A DNA stretch of 64,000 nt from Mactra quadrangularis (lineage: Eukaryota > Mollusca > Bivalvia > Venerida > Mactridae), in contig CM046303.1 of NCBI GenBank assembly GCA_025267735.1, forward strand, positions 50,671,403-50,735,402, in the 5' to 3' direction. The notes under the pieces were generated by a model. That model worked only from the letters and a program-made list of their open reading frames with translations. It did no database searches and had not been told where the DNA came from. Positions 46,155 through 57,210 of the stretch are shown here, one piece after another. Positions within the stretch are counted from its first letter, which is position 1. Every line of letters starts with the position of its first letter. Made by a program: the position numbers and the translations under genes.

Positions 46155-47043
46155 TTAACCAGAGCCTTCCTGAATTCTTCATGTGTTTCCATTGTTTAAT
46201 GTAAATATTTCTGTATTATGTACATGTACATAGATTTTATTTTGGTTGCATGCAATACATTCCAATCACCCCTCTTAATTTTTATAAATGGTATCAAAGT
46301 TAGATAGTTTTTAGCTTTTGAGAGAGTATAAGATTTATTCTATTCAGTTGTGTGTCTGCCTAGCTCTTCTTGGTTGAAGTTTCAGGTACATTTATTAAAG
46401 GTTTCCTTGAAACTCTACACAAGTCTACAGGGTAACCATTAGAGGCCACGTTCAAAGTTAGATAACTCTTGAATGAATTTTGACTGGATTATGTCCCTTC
46501 CATACTTTGAAAATTTAAGTTCAGATTTTTATGAAGTGCTTTTTTAACGAGCACACTGAATAGTTTTGTGTTGTCCATTGTGCTCTTGTTAAAGTATATA
46601 TTGTAATGATCATGTATTATGTTAAAATTTGCTGAAAATGTTTTATTTTATTTATTAGTTTCTATGGAAATAGTGCTTACTACTTCAAGTGTTAAATTTT
46701 TCATTATTATATTATGTATAGCTGTTGTTAATTTTTTGTTACATGTGTATTTTAAAAATTTACATGTGTTCAGCTATTAAAAAAATATTTTTCTATTACC
46801 TATTTCTATTGTTTGAAGTATTTGTTAAAATTCCTTGTTTATATTTTATTTGTTGGGAGTTAAGGCCAGCTTTAATAATTGTTAGTTTAATTCTTAGACT
46901 TGGTGCAAGGGGTAGAATTTCTCTTGAAGAAGAGCTCTTGTCCTGTGTTCTATGACTTTCTTCTATAGATGAGATCACCATCTAAGCTACCTCTATGAAT
47001 ATGTAGATATATTTTGTTTAATGCCAGTGTTAATGTTAGATAA

Positions 47044-47306
47044 TTATACCCCCGTTCGAAGAAGAGGGGGGTATACTGTTTTACCCTTGTCCGTGCGTGC
47101 GTCCGTCCGTTACAAAATTTCTGTCGCAGTTTTCTCAGCAACTATAACATGTAGCAGCCTAATACTTTGCATATTGCTTCATCCCATAGTCCCATGTGGT
47201 GTAAAGCGATTTCATGCTCCTTGCTCATCTACTTCCTGTTTGTCGCATATTTTTAGATTTTTGCAGGGGTATCACTAGTGAGCATTAGCTCACAGATTTA
47301 CTTGTT
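47044..47306 (+). mobile_element. Hairpin-headed 'TATACCCCCGC' element, short form, copy 4
   Basis: Same ends as the other three copies, but TTTTTAGATTT joins directly to TTGCAGGGGTATCAC. It lacks the same block as the copy at 951-1232. Confidence 0.85.
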
Positions 47307-47977
47307 GGGATTATCATTTTGTATGTTCCTGTTGTAAAATATTGCTTCTTTACAGTTTCTATTCATTAAGTTATGTTTGATCATTTCATTGTTTAATAGG
47401 GCAAAATTTGAATTTGAATCTTACATACAGTTGATTTATGGAGCTGTGACTTCTCCATCTTTTTAATGAAACTGTTTGAATTTATGGTATCAACTGTTTT
47501 CCTTATATTACTTAATACTGAGCTTTGAAAAAAGAAAAAAAAAATTAACATAAGAATGATTGGCATTTGAGGGTTTTTTTTGCCGAGCTTCCTCATTAAA
47601 TGTCTACATTTTCATTTGATATTTATTTATTTTAACCTACCACATGCACTAAAGACCTACTCCGAGTTTGAAGATTCAAAATTGCCATAAGCACAATAGA
47701 CCTTACCAGTTTCAAAATTCAAAACTGAACTGTTTGAGTGTTTCGTAACTTCTAAATGTGTTATCTGTGTACTTAAGATTGAAAGGCAGGGTTATTGTCC
47801 ATGTACAAGTTTAAGGATAGTGAACTGACGAAATTGTTATGTAAAAAACAAAATCTTACATAATCTCTGAATCAATAGACTGTACTCATATATTATAAGA
47901 ACTCCTTTTCAGTGGCAGAAAGTACAATTTTTTTATGAATCATCATTGGTTTTTGTTGTATAACACAGCTTAAACTC

Positions 47978-48300
47978 TAGGGGGTATTATTATACACCCC
48001 CCCCCCTCAAAAAAAATGTATGGGGGTAAATAGGATTCAGGTTGTCAGTTAGTCTGTTTTGGGTTTTTTTGTCCACTCATTATATCAGCACGTATTTACT
48101 GATTTGATTCAAACTTCTCACATATACCAGATATCAGGCAGTCATGTGTATATTCCATTTTGATTACGGTCTGTTTAATTTTTGTCAAGTTATGGCCCTT
48201 TAATGAAAAATCTTGTTCACTCATTTTCTCAGCACCCTATTTCTTGACAAAATCCTGTTAGGGGGGTTGGGGGTATTTTATAACATTCAGTCATAGGTCT
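47978..48300 (+). repeat. Related C-run/G-run repeat, diverged
   Basis: It starts with a GGGGGTATTATTATACACCCCCC hairpin, carries CAAGTTATGGCCCTTTAAT inside, and ends GGGGGTTGGGGGTATTTTAT. The layout resembles the TATACCCCC elements but the body differs. Confidence 0.4.
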
Positions 48301-48404
48301 TGTTTATAATTGGTGTAGCTATCATATTATCACAATCCTGCCCACCTTTCTGGACATTATCTGCCATATAAATACCGGTATTGACATTCTATATAAGAAT
48401 AATT

Positions 48405-49140
48405 GCCTGGCTAGCTCATTTTAACTCTTAACTGGTTGTGACATGTGTGAAAAGTAGCCATTTTTTCACCATTATGCGCTAGGGCTATTTCAAGATGCTA
48501 TAATTTCATTACTAATTATCATACAGATATGCAACTTGGCCAAGTTATTCCCTGGGTAAAAGTCTTTCAGAATAACCAAGTTTAGCACCATGGCAACGCT
48601 GGGGCGGAGCAAAAACGGTAAAAAATGTAATTTTCGCTCTTTTTCCACCCTACATTTGCATTTCAAACAGTAATATTTTCCAAAATTGAGGTCTAAAGTG
48701 CCAGGTCTTTTCAGAGACTGAAAACATGCTTTCTTATCAGCATTTGGTGCAATTTCTCTGCACTCAATGACCCCATTTTTTTTCTGGCGATGAGGGGCAC
48801 TGCGCCCCCTTCAAACTCCAGTAACAAAGGGGGGCACATCCCCCCTTCGGAAACCCCCTGAGACATTAATTGATGGGGGAGGCGCGCGAAAAAATCTCAT
48901 TTTTTGGGGACTTTTATCCTTAAGTGAAATTCACTCAATCTTGTTAAAAAAGCACAATTTTCAAGGCTGTGGCGGCCATTTTGGAGGGGGGGTCTAGACA
49001 CGTAAAAATGTGGGATTGAGTGATTAAGGGTTAAAGCACACAAGTCTACCAATTAAGGAGTCATAGGTAATTCCTGGCAATGTATACTTTTGTGTGGTTT
49101 GCTCATGAAATAATTTCTACAGCCATTGATTTGTATTGGG
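48405..49140 (+). mobile_element. tRNA-derived SINE, family 2, split by a piggyBac-like insertion
   Basis: GCCTGGCTAGCTCA (to ~48418) and AGCACACAAGTCTACC (from 49034) are adjacent in intact copies. Between them lies the TTAA-flanked element 48425-49030. The second half continues to TCATGAAATAATTTCTACAG and then fades. Confidence 0.75.
48425..49030. mobile_element. piggyBac-like MITE, 606 bp, TTAA target duplication
   Basis: TTAA at 48421-48424 and 49031-49034 flank termini CTCTTAA and TTAAGGG (inverted). Removing the insert and one TTAA restores a SINE of normal length. The interior is unusually G+C-rich (GGGGGGCACATCCCCCC, GGGGGAGGCGCGCG). Confidence 0.7.
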
Positions 49141-49512
49141 TTTAATACTAATGTGACTTCTCTTGACTCATCTTCCTTTGTGGCAATTGTGGAATGCTTT
49201 AATATGTTTTACGTAAAACTTTTGAATCTTCATTGGTTGTTGTAAAATTTGATAGTTCATTAAAACTTGTTTATGTATTATATTACATATTTGATTAGTA
49301 TATAGTTTATATTTTATTGTTACTTTATTTGATTGTATAACTTGTTCAGGTTGACCTGACATAGCCTCAATGGTTTAGATATAACACAACTCCATTTTGT
49401 CATAGCTTACTGATTCATTAAGTAAAATTAATATAGTAGGTACAGAATGACATGAGACATTGTTGACGTAGAATATTATTTAGATTTGTCTCATGTTTTC
49501 CGAAACGATCTG

Positions 49513-49886
49513 CAGAACCCATCAAAAGTTTGGAGACACATATTTACTATTTTTTTAAATTTCAGTGACTGTTTTGGGTAGAACCATTGTTATTGATATA
49601 ATTTTATATGGTTAATGATTAAATGAAAACAAATTTCTTAAATGCATAACATTTATAATATTCAGTATATGATATCAAAAAACCTCCAAAACCAAATTCA
49701 ATGTAATTCTTTTCTATAACATAGATTTTAAGCTTAATTCTTTATTAGTCTCTACTAGAAATAGTCCTATAACAAGATCTAGCATAACTATAAATTATTT
49801 CAAAATAATTGGTAATCAAATTTTCGATAAAACCTATGTAGTAGGCTTACAAAGTGAAAATGTCTTCAAACTTTTGGTGGGTACTG
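49513..49886 (+). mobile_element. Tc1/mariner-like MITE, family A, copy 3
   Basis: Termini CAGAACCCATCAAAAGTTTG and AAACTTTTGGTGGGTACTG. The right flank is TA and the left flank TG (decayed). Interior matches copies 1 and 2. Confidence 0.75.
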
Positions 49887-50042
49887 TATATTATGATTCT
49901 AAACAACGTACCAAGGTCAAGGTGAACAACCTATACATTCATCTTGATAAGTTAAAATGTTATACATTTTAATTTTTCCATAAAATTTTGTATGTTTTAT
50001 GTACATGTTTTATGTTTCATCATTATTATCATCATCATCGTC

Positions 50043-50043
50043 A

Positions 50044-50086
<43 letters not shown>

Positions 50087-50087
50087 T
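50043..50087. repeat. (ATT)n microsatellite
   Basis: About 14 TTA units, preceded by CATCATCATCGTCATCATTA. Confidence 0.95.
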
Positions 50088-50210
50088 GATATATTCTTGT
50101 ATATTGTTAAAAATAATTCTTGTACATTAAGGATACATATTTGTTATTATTAAGGAAATAAACTAAGAAGAATGTTGATATTTTATTTGTGTTGTAAATG
50201 AATCCAAGCC

Positions 50211-50455
50211 TGCCTGGCTAGTTCAGTTGGTAGCATACAATACTGATAGAGGGATCATAGGTTTGATTCCCAGACTGGACACACTTTTGTGGAGCTGAGT
50301 CATGAAATATTTTCTAAGGCCATTCTCCATTCTACCACTTATTCTAAATCATGTGGGGCAGTTGTCAGTGACTGATGGAAGTATGTGCCTAGTAACAGGT
50401 TATCAGCTAAATCCATAGATTTAACATTTCCAGGAGCAGTGAGTTGGTTGACAGG
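50211..50455 (+). mobile_element. tRNA-derived SINE, family 2, 3'-shortened copy
   Basis: GCCTGGCTAGTTCAGTTGG head, GGTTTGATTCCC B box and the GCTAAATCCATAGATTTA segment. It ends near GGTTGACAG without the (CAAA) tail. Confidence 0.8.
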
Positions 50456-51084
50456 TAACAAAGTAAGGAAAAAGATCTTTTAGTTCTGTAATGTTTTTGA
50501 ATATAAATGAAAAACTTTTAATGCAACACTTGTTTTCGCATAATACATGTATATTGATACTCAAGGAAATACTGTGAAATATAGAAGTTAAGTTTTTTTC
50601 CTTATTTTGCACCAGACAAGAACTTTCCTACTAACAGTTTTTTATTGTAGGAAAAAATGCTCTTGCATACTTATTATAAAAAAATCGATGACCTGCATGA
50701 CCTTAACCTTGTACTGAGAATGAAGTCACGTTTTGTAGCGCTCGCGTGAGGGGAAGTTTTCCATCTTGCAAATAAAAGACATAGGATATTATCCGACATC
50801 ATACACAATCTATACAAGAGACTAGTCGTGTAATCATGCTATTAAATCATCATATTTAAATCATATCAATTGTCAGGGAAAAAAGCAACTATTCAATGAC
50901 CTTACAAAGACCAGAGTACCTAAAGTAAGGTCAGAAGGACCACGACAACAGCAATGGAAGAAACATGCAAATCTTTTAGTTCCTTTAAAAATGAGATTTA
51001 CTTTATTTTATATATTTTTTAAATTCCTGCATCCGTTAAAAGTTTAATGATGGATAAACAATAATAAGCACACATTCTGTTGTT

Positions 51085-51530
51085 AAGTTAGATCATTCCC
51101 AATCTGATTTAAACCCAATCTAAAATTTTCCGCTCGCATACTCGCTAATTTAGATCTGGTTTTTTTCAAACAAAGGTCACGTTCAGTTAACCTTTTCTCA
51201 TCATAATATTCATAACGAAATTGTTATGATACATATCTTGTTTACATCGTCTACGTCACGCAATTTGAAATGAGCCGTCCAATGGCAGACTGTGAATAAT
51301 ACCGCTGTTAAATTAGCTTGCAAACCTTGGTCTAAAAAAAGAAATTACGAAATCAAAATGTTATTAATAGTGTTCCGTCTAGATGAAAGCTACGCATTGA
51401 TTGGTCGACACAAAGTTCATCTCGACGTGACCTTTCACGGAGACAGTAGAGATCCTGTACGACAATGCTCTACAGAATATCTGTTTACAAACATTGGATC
51501 ATTCCCATCTGGAAAAAAAACATTTGACCT
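51085..51530 (+). repeat. ~430-bp interspersed repeat, copy 2
   Basis: Matches 28495-28925 inverted and 10640-11020 directly. It includes ATCGTCTACGTCACGCAATT and CGTCTAGATGAAAGCTACGC. The open frame across it is incidental. Confidence 0.75.
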
Positions 51531-52423
51531 TTACAATCAACTCGTTCATTGAAAAACGCGTAGGCCTCCTCATTCCTGACAATATTTTTTATTTAGCTAT
51601 CGGTTGGCTTCAAGACAAAGACGAGGCCAGGAATTCAGGGGATGACAGCTACCGTAGCTAAAATACGCATATAACTTTTTGAGGCGTATTGTATTTCTAC
51701 ATACGTATCTGTAAATGACAATGCAGACGCCTTTTTACTTTGCCAAAATATTAGATTTTTATGCAGTGCTAATTCACTGATAATTCAAACAAGTAATGTC
51801 TTAATAAAAGATATTCGCAGCTATGCAGGGTTCATTTTGATTGAAGTATAAATAATCATACTCACTACCCAGTCACACCAGCAGGAGCACACCACGACGT
51901 ATGTAACCGTATATAATCAATTAGCTTAGTGAGTCACCCATAATATACAGAGAAAATAGTCAGCAACTACTTCCGTACCACGCGCCTATTAATCACAAAT
52001 AACCAATGGTACCATATTCATTGTTCTATACCGTAAGATAATTTCATTGGACAAACAGGTATGTTAGAGCAAATTCAAATTGGTTAAATAATAGCTTAGA
52101 CAGCTGCACAGAATAACTGCGTGTGGTCGAAGGCTACCTACATCCATGTGATAAGTTGATAACACGTTTTTATTAGGAAGGAGGAATATTTTCGAAGTAA
52201 AATGTAGAGGGTAAAGCTCCTGTGGAGTGAACTAGACAAGTACGTGTGTAAGCGTGATTAAATACAAAATGCGTGTAACATAAGCGCAATGGTTGTGACT
52301 GAACACTATGCCAGCTGATGGCAGTTGCAGACTTAACCACGAATACCGAGACTCGTGAAAATTTATTCGGGCGAGTGAAAATAACTGATTACTTATAGCT
52401 GAGCAAGCTTTTAATTTTCTCCA

Positions 52424-52930
52424 TTAGGCCACAACCACTGGCACTGGAGTCCTTATATTGGATAAACTATTTACATATTTATGATTAAAATAACATTGGT
52501 GAAGAAACGCAGAAAAAACGGTTCCTGTTTGACTATCGCTTTAAAGTCGTGCCACAGCTTATTATGGTATACATTATAATAAGATGTGTGACGACTCAAA
52601 AGCGATAGTTATAAAAGGACCGTTTTATGGTGTTTTTTTTTGTCAATGTTATTTTTAATCATTAGTATGAATATTTTATTGAATGTAAGGACTCCAGTGC
52701 CAGTGGCCACAACAAATTGATCATATGGTCTATGGATTCGCTCGCACCTTAATTTTGACGGTTTTTACAAAAAAAATATTTTTATTTCCTCGCTCGCTCA
52801 TAAAAATTTGGTCAAACCGCTATATAAAGCAAGTGAATAAAGACTTTTTTATTTTTTTGTCTTCGCTCGCTCGCCCCATTTTTTTTTCAGAAAAATCCGT
52901 AGAACATATGATCAACTTGTTGTGGCCTTA
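52424..52930. mobile_element. Outer MITE interrupted by the 52436 foldback
   Basis: TTAGGCCACAAC (52424-52435) continues after the insert as AAATTGATCATATGGTCTA (from 52714). The inverse of the right end (to 52930) is TAAGGCCACAACAAGTTGAT. Taking out 52436-52713 restores a ~230-bp element with ~35-bp TIRs. Confidence 0.8.
52436..52705. mobile_element. hAT-like foldback MITE, 270 bp, 8-bp target duplication
   Basis: CACTGGCACTGGAGTCCTTA and TAAGGACTCCAGTGCCAGTG are exact inverses at the ends, and pairing continues in stretches to the centre (AAAACGGTTCCT / AGGACCGTTTTA, TGACTATCGCTTT / AAAAGCGATAGTT). GCCACAAC flanks both sides (52428-52435, 52706-52713). Confidence 0.85.
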
Positions 52931-53126
52931 CTTGAAAGCATAATTTAGATCGAGCTAGTACAAGCGATAAGGTAATACCACGGCTGCTATGCACAATGAT
53001 CGACTCATCTCACCAGCTTTGTTGGACACATTAGTTTTACCATTACTCACTTAACGTAGCACAAGAAGCCGACAACTTCCTTCCTTAGGAAATATAATTA
53101 AAAAGGTATATGAAAGGGTGCAATCA

Positions 53127-53200
53127 GCTGCGGAAAAGGAATCGAACCTGGATTGTCGTATCTGAAATCAAACGTGCTACAACTGCACCATGAGGCCCCG
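53127..53200 (-). repeat. tRNA-like relic upstream of the receptor gene
   Basis: The inverse reads GGCCTCATGGTGCAGTTGTA (A box) and CCAGGTTCGATTCCTTTTC (B box). Acceptor-stem ends do not pair well, so it is probably SINE-derived. Confidence 0.4.
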
Positions 53201-53467
53201 GCAATGCTTTTTAAGCTAATCCAATTTACAAACAACCTGAATCACTGCTATTTGTTCTCTCCCTTACATGTATGTTTTCGATTATATTCGATGCATGACA
53301 TAAAATTATCAACATTACGGCCATATTATCACATTATTGCATAGGTTTCCTATTTTAAGACGGGAACTCCTTCTTCAAAGACTATATAGTGGAAAGGATT
53401 TGTCATAGACGATCATAACAGCTCAGCTGTGAGAGTGGCAACATTTGTTATCATCGCAAGGAGCACG

Positions 53468-54984
53468 ATGAACCACAACATGGCTTTATCAAACAGAAGC
53501 GAAACTTGTGCCGGCTTAATCAATGAAGATTGTAATACCGAGGAGTATGAACTACCAAAATTCGTAACTTTCTCACTTGTTGGATTACATATCGCTATAT
53601 TAAGTATAAGCATAGTTGGAAATATCTACGTATTAGTTAAAAACATTGATCGGTGCAAAGCAGAAGCACATTCATCCGGCTTATTCTTGGTGGCTCTTGC
53701 TTTCACGGAACTAATTTTGGTATTTTGGTGCATACCATTTTCATTACTCAGCAATATTATCAATTTCCATTGGATATTTGGCGATTTCATGTGTTCGATT
53801 GTCGGCTACATGCAAACTGCTTGTGTTCTCATGCGAGCGTTCATTCTGGTTGCTTCATCATTCAATCGACATAGAGCAATATGGAGACCCATGCACGGAC
53901 GAAATGTAAGACGGCTTTCGACTTGTCTCAACATCTTTGTGGCATTTATCCTTGCCGTGCTTATACCAGTTCCTATATCTTACTTCTCCAAACTGGTAGC
54001 TAGTGATAAAATGAATGAAACATATTACTGCCAAGAAGTATGGCCAACAGAGGAATCCAAGAACATTTTCAACATTTTATTGATGGTGATCTCTTACTTC
54101 TTACCATTGTTCATACTAATGATAACATTTAGTCACATGGCCAAGATTATTCGTCGTAAGCCTCCGGGCGACGATATTCGTCAGACCATGTACAAAAGAC
54201 GCATATCTTCCGAAAGAAAGGTGAGTTTTAGAATTTATATCTCTTTATTTTGTAAATTTGATGTAGGCTATCAATAGTTATTCGTTGTTGGAATTTTATT
54301 ATGTCCAATATTTATGATGAAAAGAACGATATAGAATGATGGTTCCATATTTATTTTTTGATCAGGTCTAACGCTATGTCAACATAAATTATGGTCACGT
54401 TACGGCGGTCAGCTTACCTAACATTATTTTCTTGGACCTTCATTCTATAGTCAGTACTCACCCTACCAGAAGGACGGCTTCTTTTCCATTTACATTGTAA
54501 ATGGAGGAAAATTGACATTGTTGTTAAATTTCATGGAGGGCTATAACTGACATGGGTGGGATTCCATCATTCAATCCCGTTCCGTCTATTGATTCCTCAA
54601 CTGCATAAAAATCTTGTCCATTAACCGCGAATAAAAGAAAAACGCTTCTACGAAGTTGTTGTATAAATGATTATTATTATGTTTATTATTTTTCAGATGA
54701 TCAAGGTGTTTCTACTAGAATTTGTTGTGTACGCCATTTGCTGGTTCCCGATCCACATTATTACAATTATTGGTGACATCAGACCGGATATCTACAACGA
54801 TGTAATTGTACATATTGTTTGGTTGTTTGCTCATTTGATTGCAATGAGTAATTCCGCCATTAACCCTATAGTAGTTGTAAAACTTCAACGACCGTCCAAA
54901 GGTAGAAAACAAATAGACAGTCATTACGTTGTCTCCCCCGAGCGTTTGGGTAAAAGAAGAATGACAAATTCTTCTTGGCTATAG
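53468..54984 (+). CDS. Rhodopsin-family (class A) G-protein-coupled receptor, probably peptide-type, 346 aa
   Basis: Two exons, 53468-54220 and 54697-54984, joined in phase 0 (GTGAGT donor, TTTTTCAG acceptor). The start is ATG 53468; the frame is open further upstream but only with a GTG. Seven hydrophobic segments are visible: TM1 has GN (N1.50), ECL1 has the WxFG motif, TM3 Cys and the ECL2 YYC Cys can form the usual disulfide, TM5 has its Pro, TM6 has CWFP. NRS near the N-terminus and NET in ECL2 are N-glycosylation sequons. Unusual changes: TM2 LAFTE has Glu where Asp2.50 is expected, DRY is NRH, the TM4 Trp is missing, and NPxxY is NPIVV. The intron sits in the third intracellular loop and contains a SINE copy (54395-54560). 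The overall look is of a peptide-receptor subfamily; no ligand can be assigned. Confidence 0.88.
54395..54560 (-). mobile_element. SINE family 1 copy inside the receptor gene intron
   Basis: CTTACCTAACATTATTTTCT, ATAGTCAGTACTCACCCTAC and GACATTGTTGTTAAATTTC are inverse matches to family 1. Confidence 0.65.
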
Positions 54985-55590
54985 AAACGTGACATATGTG
55001 CTAGAAACAAGAGATAAAAAATAAGTTGACTCAAACTGATAAAAAACGCCGACTTTGATCTTTTCTATGAGTTTTTGTATTTATCAAAGTACTTCTAATA
55101 CAATAGGTTCTAATTGTAATTTAAATGTATTTATTATCTAAAGTAAATTGATATCTGTTAAGCACTCAAGTATATATACAGTCTAACCTGAATTAGCGAC
55201 ATTGGTATTTAAACATACTATTCAAGGTACACATAACAGTCTTAATGTCATTCCGTGAAGCTATTTTAATATTATATAACATTATAATGGTAATAGTGTT
55301 TGTTTATATGACAATACTGATGGTCTCTATATGCGGGTTGGACTGCATATTACATTGTAAGCAGCACTATATTTGATTGTCATTGGAAACAATTGTTTAA
55401 ATATATGTATATTGTATGTTTGTATTGCCTATGGACAAATGTCTTTTTTGCACTAAAATTATGTCTAATGTCTTATAAACATAAACATATGTAACTTAAC
55501 ATACGGAATACCTCAGCTTATTGTCAAGTAAAACGGCATGGGTTTTTTATTGTCCAAAAGTGCTGTTTTACTACACTGAAAAAATACCTG

Positions 55591-56039
55591 AGGTGTGCTC
55601 AACAAAGGGAGCGCTCGAGCGAGCGCCTACTTCGCGAATTGTTAGGCTATTGAACGACTGCAAGCAATCGCTATAAAATCCCAGATGGCGTCAAACAGCA
55701 CATTATTGAAAAATAGCGAACGGGGGACATTTTTTCAGCTGATTTTTCACATTTTTATCATATATGAATCATTATGATACAATTTACTGTACCAAATAAA
55801 TTATATTGTATGCATTGCGCGGATATGTTGTGGAACAAGTAACACACAAGTTTGCTTCCCACTTTCCATGGATAATTCTTTGAGATAAAAAATGAATTTT
55901 TCCAGCCGCCAGCTTTGATATCTAAGCAAAACACCTCTCGAACTGAATCGCTAGCGCTGACTAGCACTCGCGCGGGCGCCCACGTTCAGAAAGAGAGCGC
56001 TCGATGTCGCTTCGAGCGATCGCATTGTTGAACGCGCCT
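55591..56039. mobile_element. MITE with ~32-bp TIR rich in GAGCGCTCGAGCG
   Basis: The left end AGGTGTGCTCAACAAAGGGA...GCGCTCGAGCGAGCG and the inverse of the right end AGGCGCGTTCAACAATGCGA...GCTCGAAGCG align. Terminal regions are strikingly GC- and CpG-rich against an AT-rich setting. No clear target duplication. Confidence 0.6.
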
Positions 56040-56684
56040 ATGATTTTGAAATATAAAAATGTTTATTTTTGGCTGAATGTAAGATGTTTATTGGAGCGTT
56101 TAGCACGTTTTTCACGCGTCATATTGTGTAGGTTTGAAAGTATTAAGTTTTGAAAACTCGGAGCTATATACGGACAGGACAAAGGAAACATCGTTGAATA
56201 CTTTTAACGTACCACCAACACACCCCCTCTTGCTTTTTATTTTGTATCTGAAATGTCTTTGATTTTTGTCTGGAGACATCATTCTCCATAATCTATGTTC
56301 TAGGACATTGATGCTGATGTTACATACGGCAATCTTTTATATGCATTTATAATTTGAATTTCACTATATCATCATTGTATGAAATAAACCGTAACTGTCC
56401 GGGCATACCTATTAATGAGTTTGTTATTTTCTTGAAATGATTACCGGAAAAAAAATATGTTTGGCCTGAAAGGCTTGAAGAGAAGAACATAATACAGAGC
56501 ACAAATTGTCAAGTGGTTTAGACAAAACATGTTAGTAATGGAAATATATATCAACGGGTAGGCCTATTGATAGTTTGTTCATAATGCATCCTTATGGAGC
56601 GGGGGCCCTCATTAAAATAAAATAAAAACATTTACTGGACCATTATAGCATTTATCATCGGCATGTAGTGTGTCTGTTCCTTTT

Positions 56685-56987
56685 TGGGTTTAACGCCGTA
56701 GCAACACATTGTAAAGGTTATAATATCACGGCAGTAAATCCACCTAACTACTGTTCCTGGAAAGGCTAAATTTCTAGATTTAGCTGTTAACCAACTACTA
56801 GGCGCATACTTCCGTCAGTGACTGACTACTGTCCTGCATCATTTAGAATCAGTAGTTGGAGAGAAAATGGCCGCAGAAATTATTTCATGACCAAGCTCCA
56901 CGAAAGTAAGCCGCCTCGCCGGCAGTCGGACCTACGACCCCTCAATCAGTAGACTTGTGCGCTACCGACTGAGCTAACGGGGCGGGC
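56685..56987 (-). mobile_element. tRNA-derived SINE, family 2, minus strand
   Basis: The inverse reads GCCCGCCCCGTTAGCTCAG, then the CCACGAAAGT and AATTTCATGA motifs of the family, ending AACGCCGTTAAACCC. Between the receptor and coiled-coil genes. Confidence 0.85.
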
Positions 56988-57210
56988 TTGTTAGATTCGT
57001 GCTCATTCTTGCAAACACTAATATCATAAAGGAATAACTGCTTCACTTAAAAACGTTAAACAAGCTACGTAATCAAAAAAACAAACTCTTGTTTTACGCT
57101 GATACCTTTTGTAACAAACACATATAAATGACATCAAATAACGCATAAAATACCTACAACTTTTACTTTCTTTCCTCTAAAAAGTATCGAAATTTTTCTT
57201 ATAAACTTTA

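Larger units (their letters stand above)
39963..53467. other. Gene-poor repeat region between SNX8 and the receptor gene
   Basis: No exon chains or long frames on either strand. It starts with the SNX8 3'UTR; an AATAAA-like signal near 41786 is one candidate end, not proven. The rest is the listed SINEs, MITEs and hairpin elements, with unassigned AT-rich sequence between. Confidence 0.5.

Noticed and set aside
46796..47278. Short frames on both strands around 47 kb
   Set aside because: They overlap the TATACCCCCGC element; near-identical frames occur at the other copies of the repeat.
51292..51552. 86-residue plus-strand open frame as a gene
   Set aside because: It lies in the ~430-bp interspersed repeat, and the copies at 28495 and 10567 do not keep the frame open.
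53429..53467. Earlier start for the receptor gene
   Set aside because: The frame is open, but the codon at 53429 is GTG; the first ATG is at 53468 and gives a normal short N-terminus with a glycosylation sequon.
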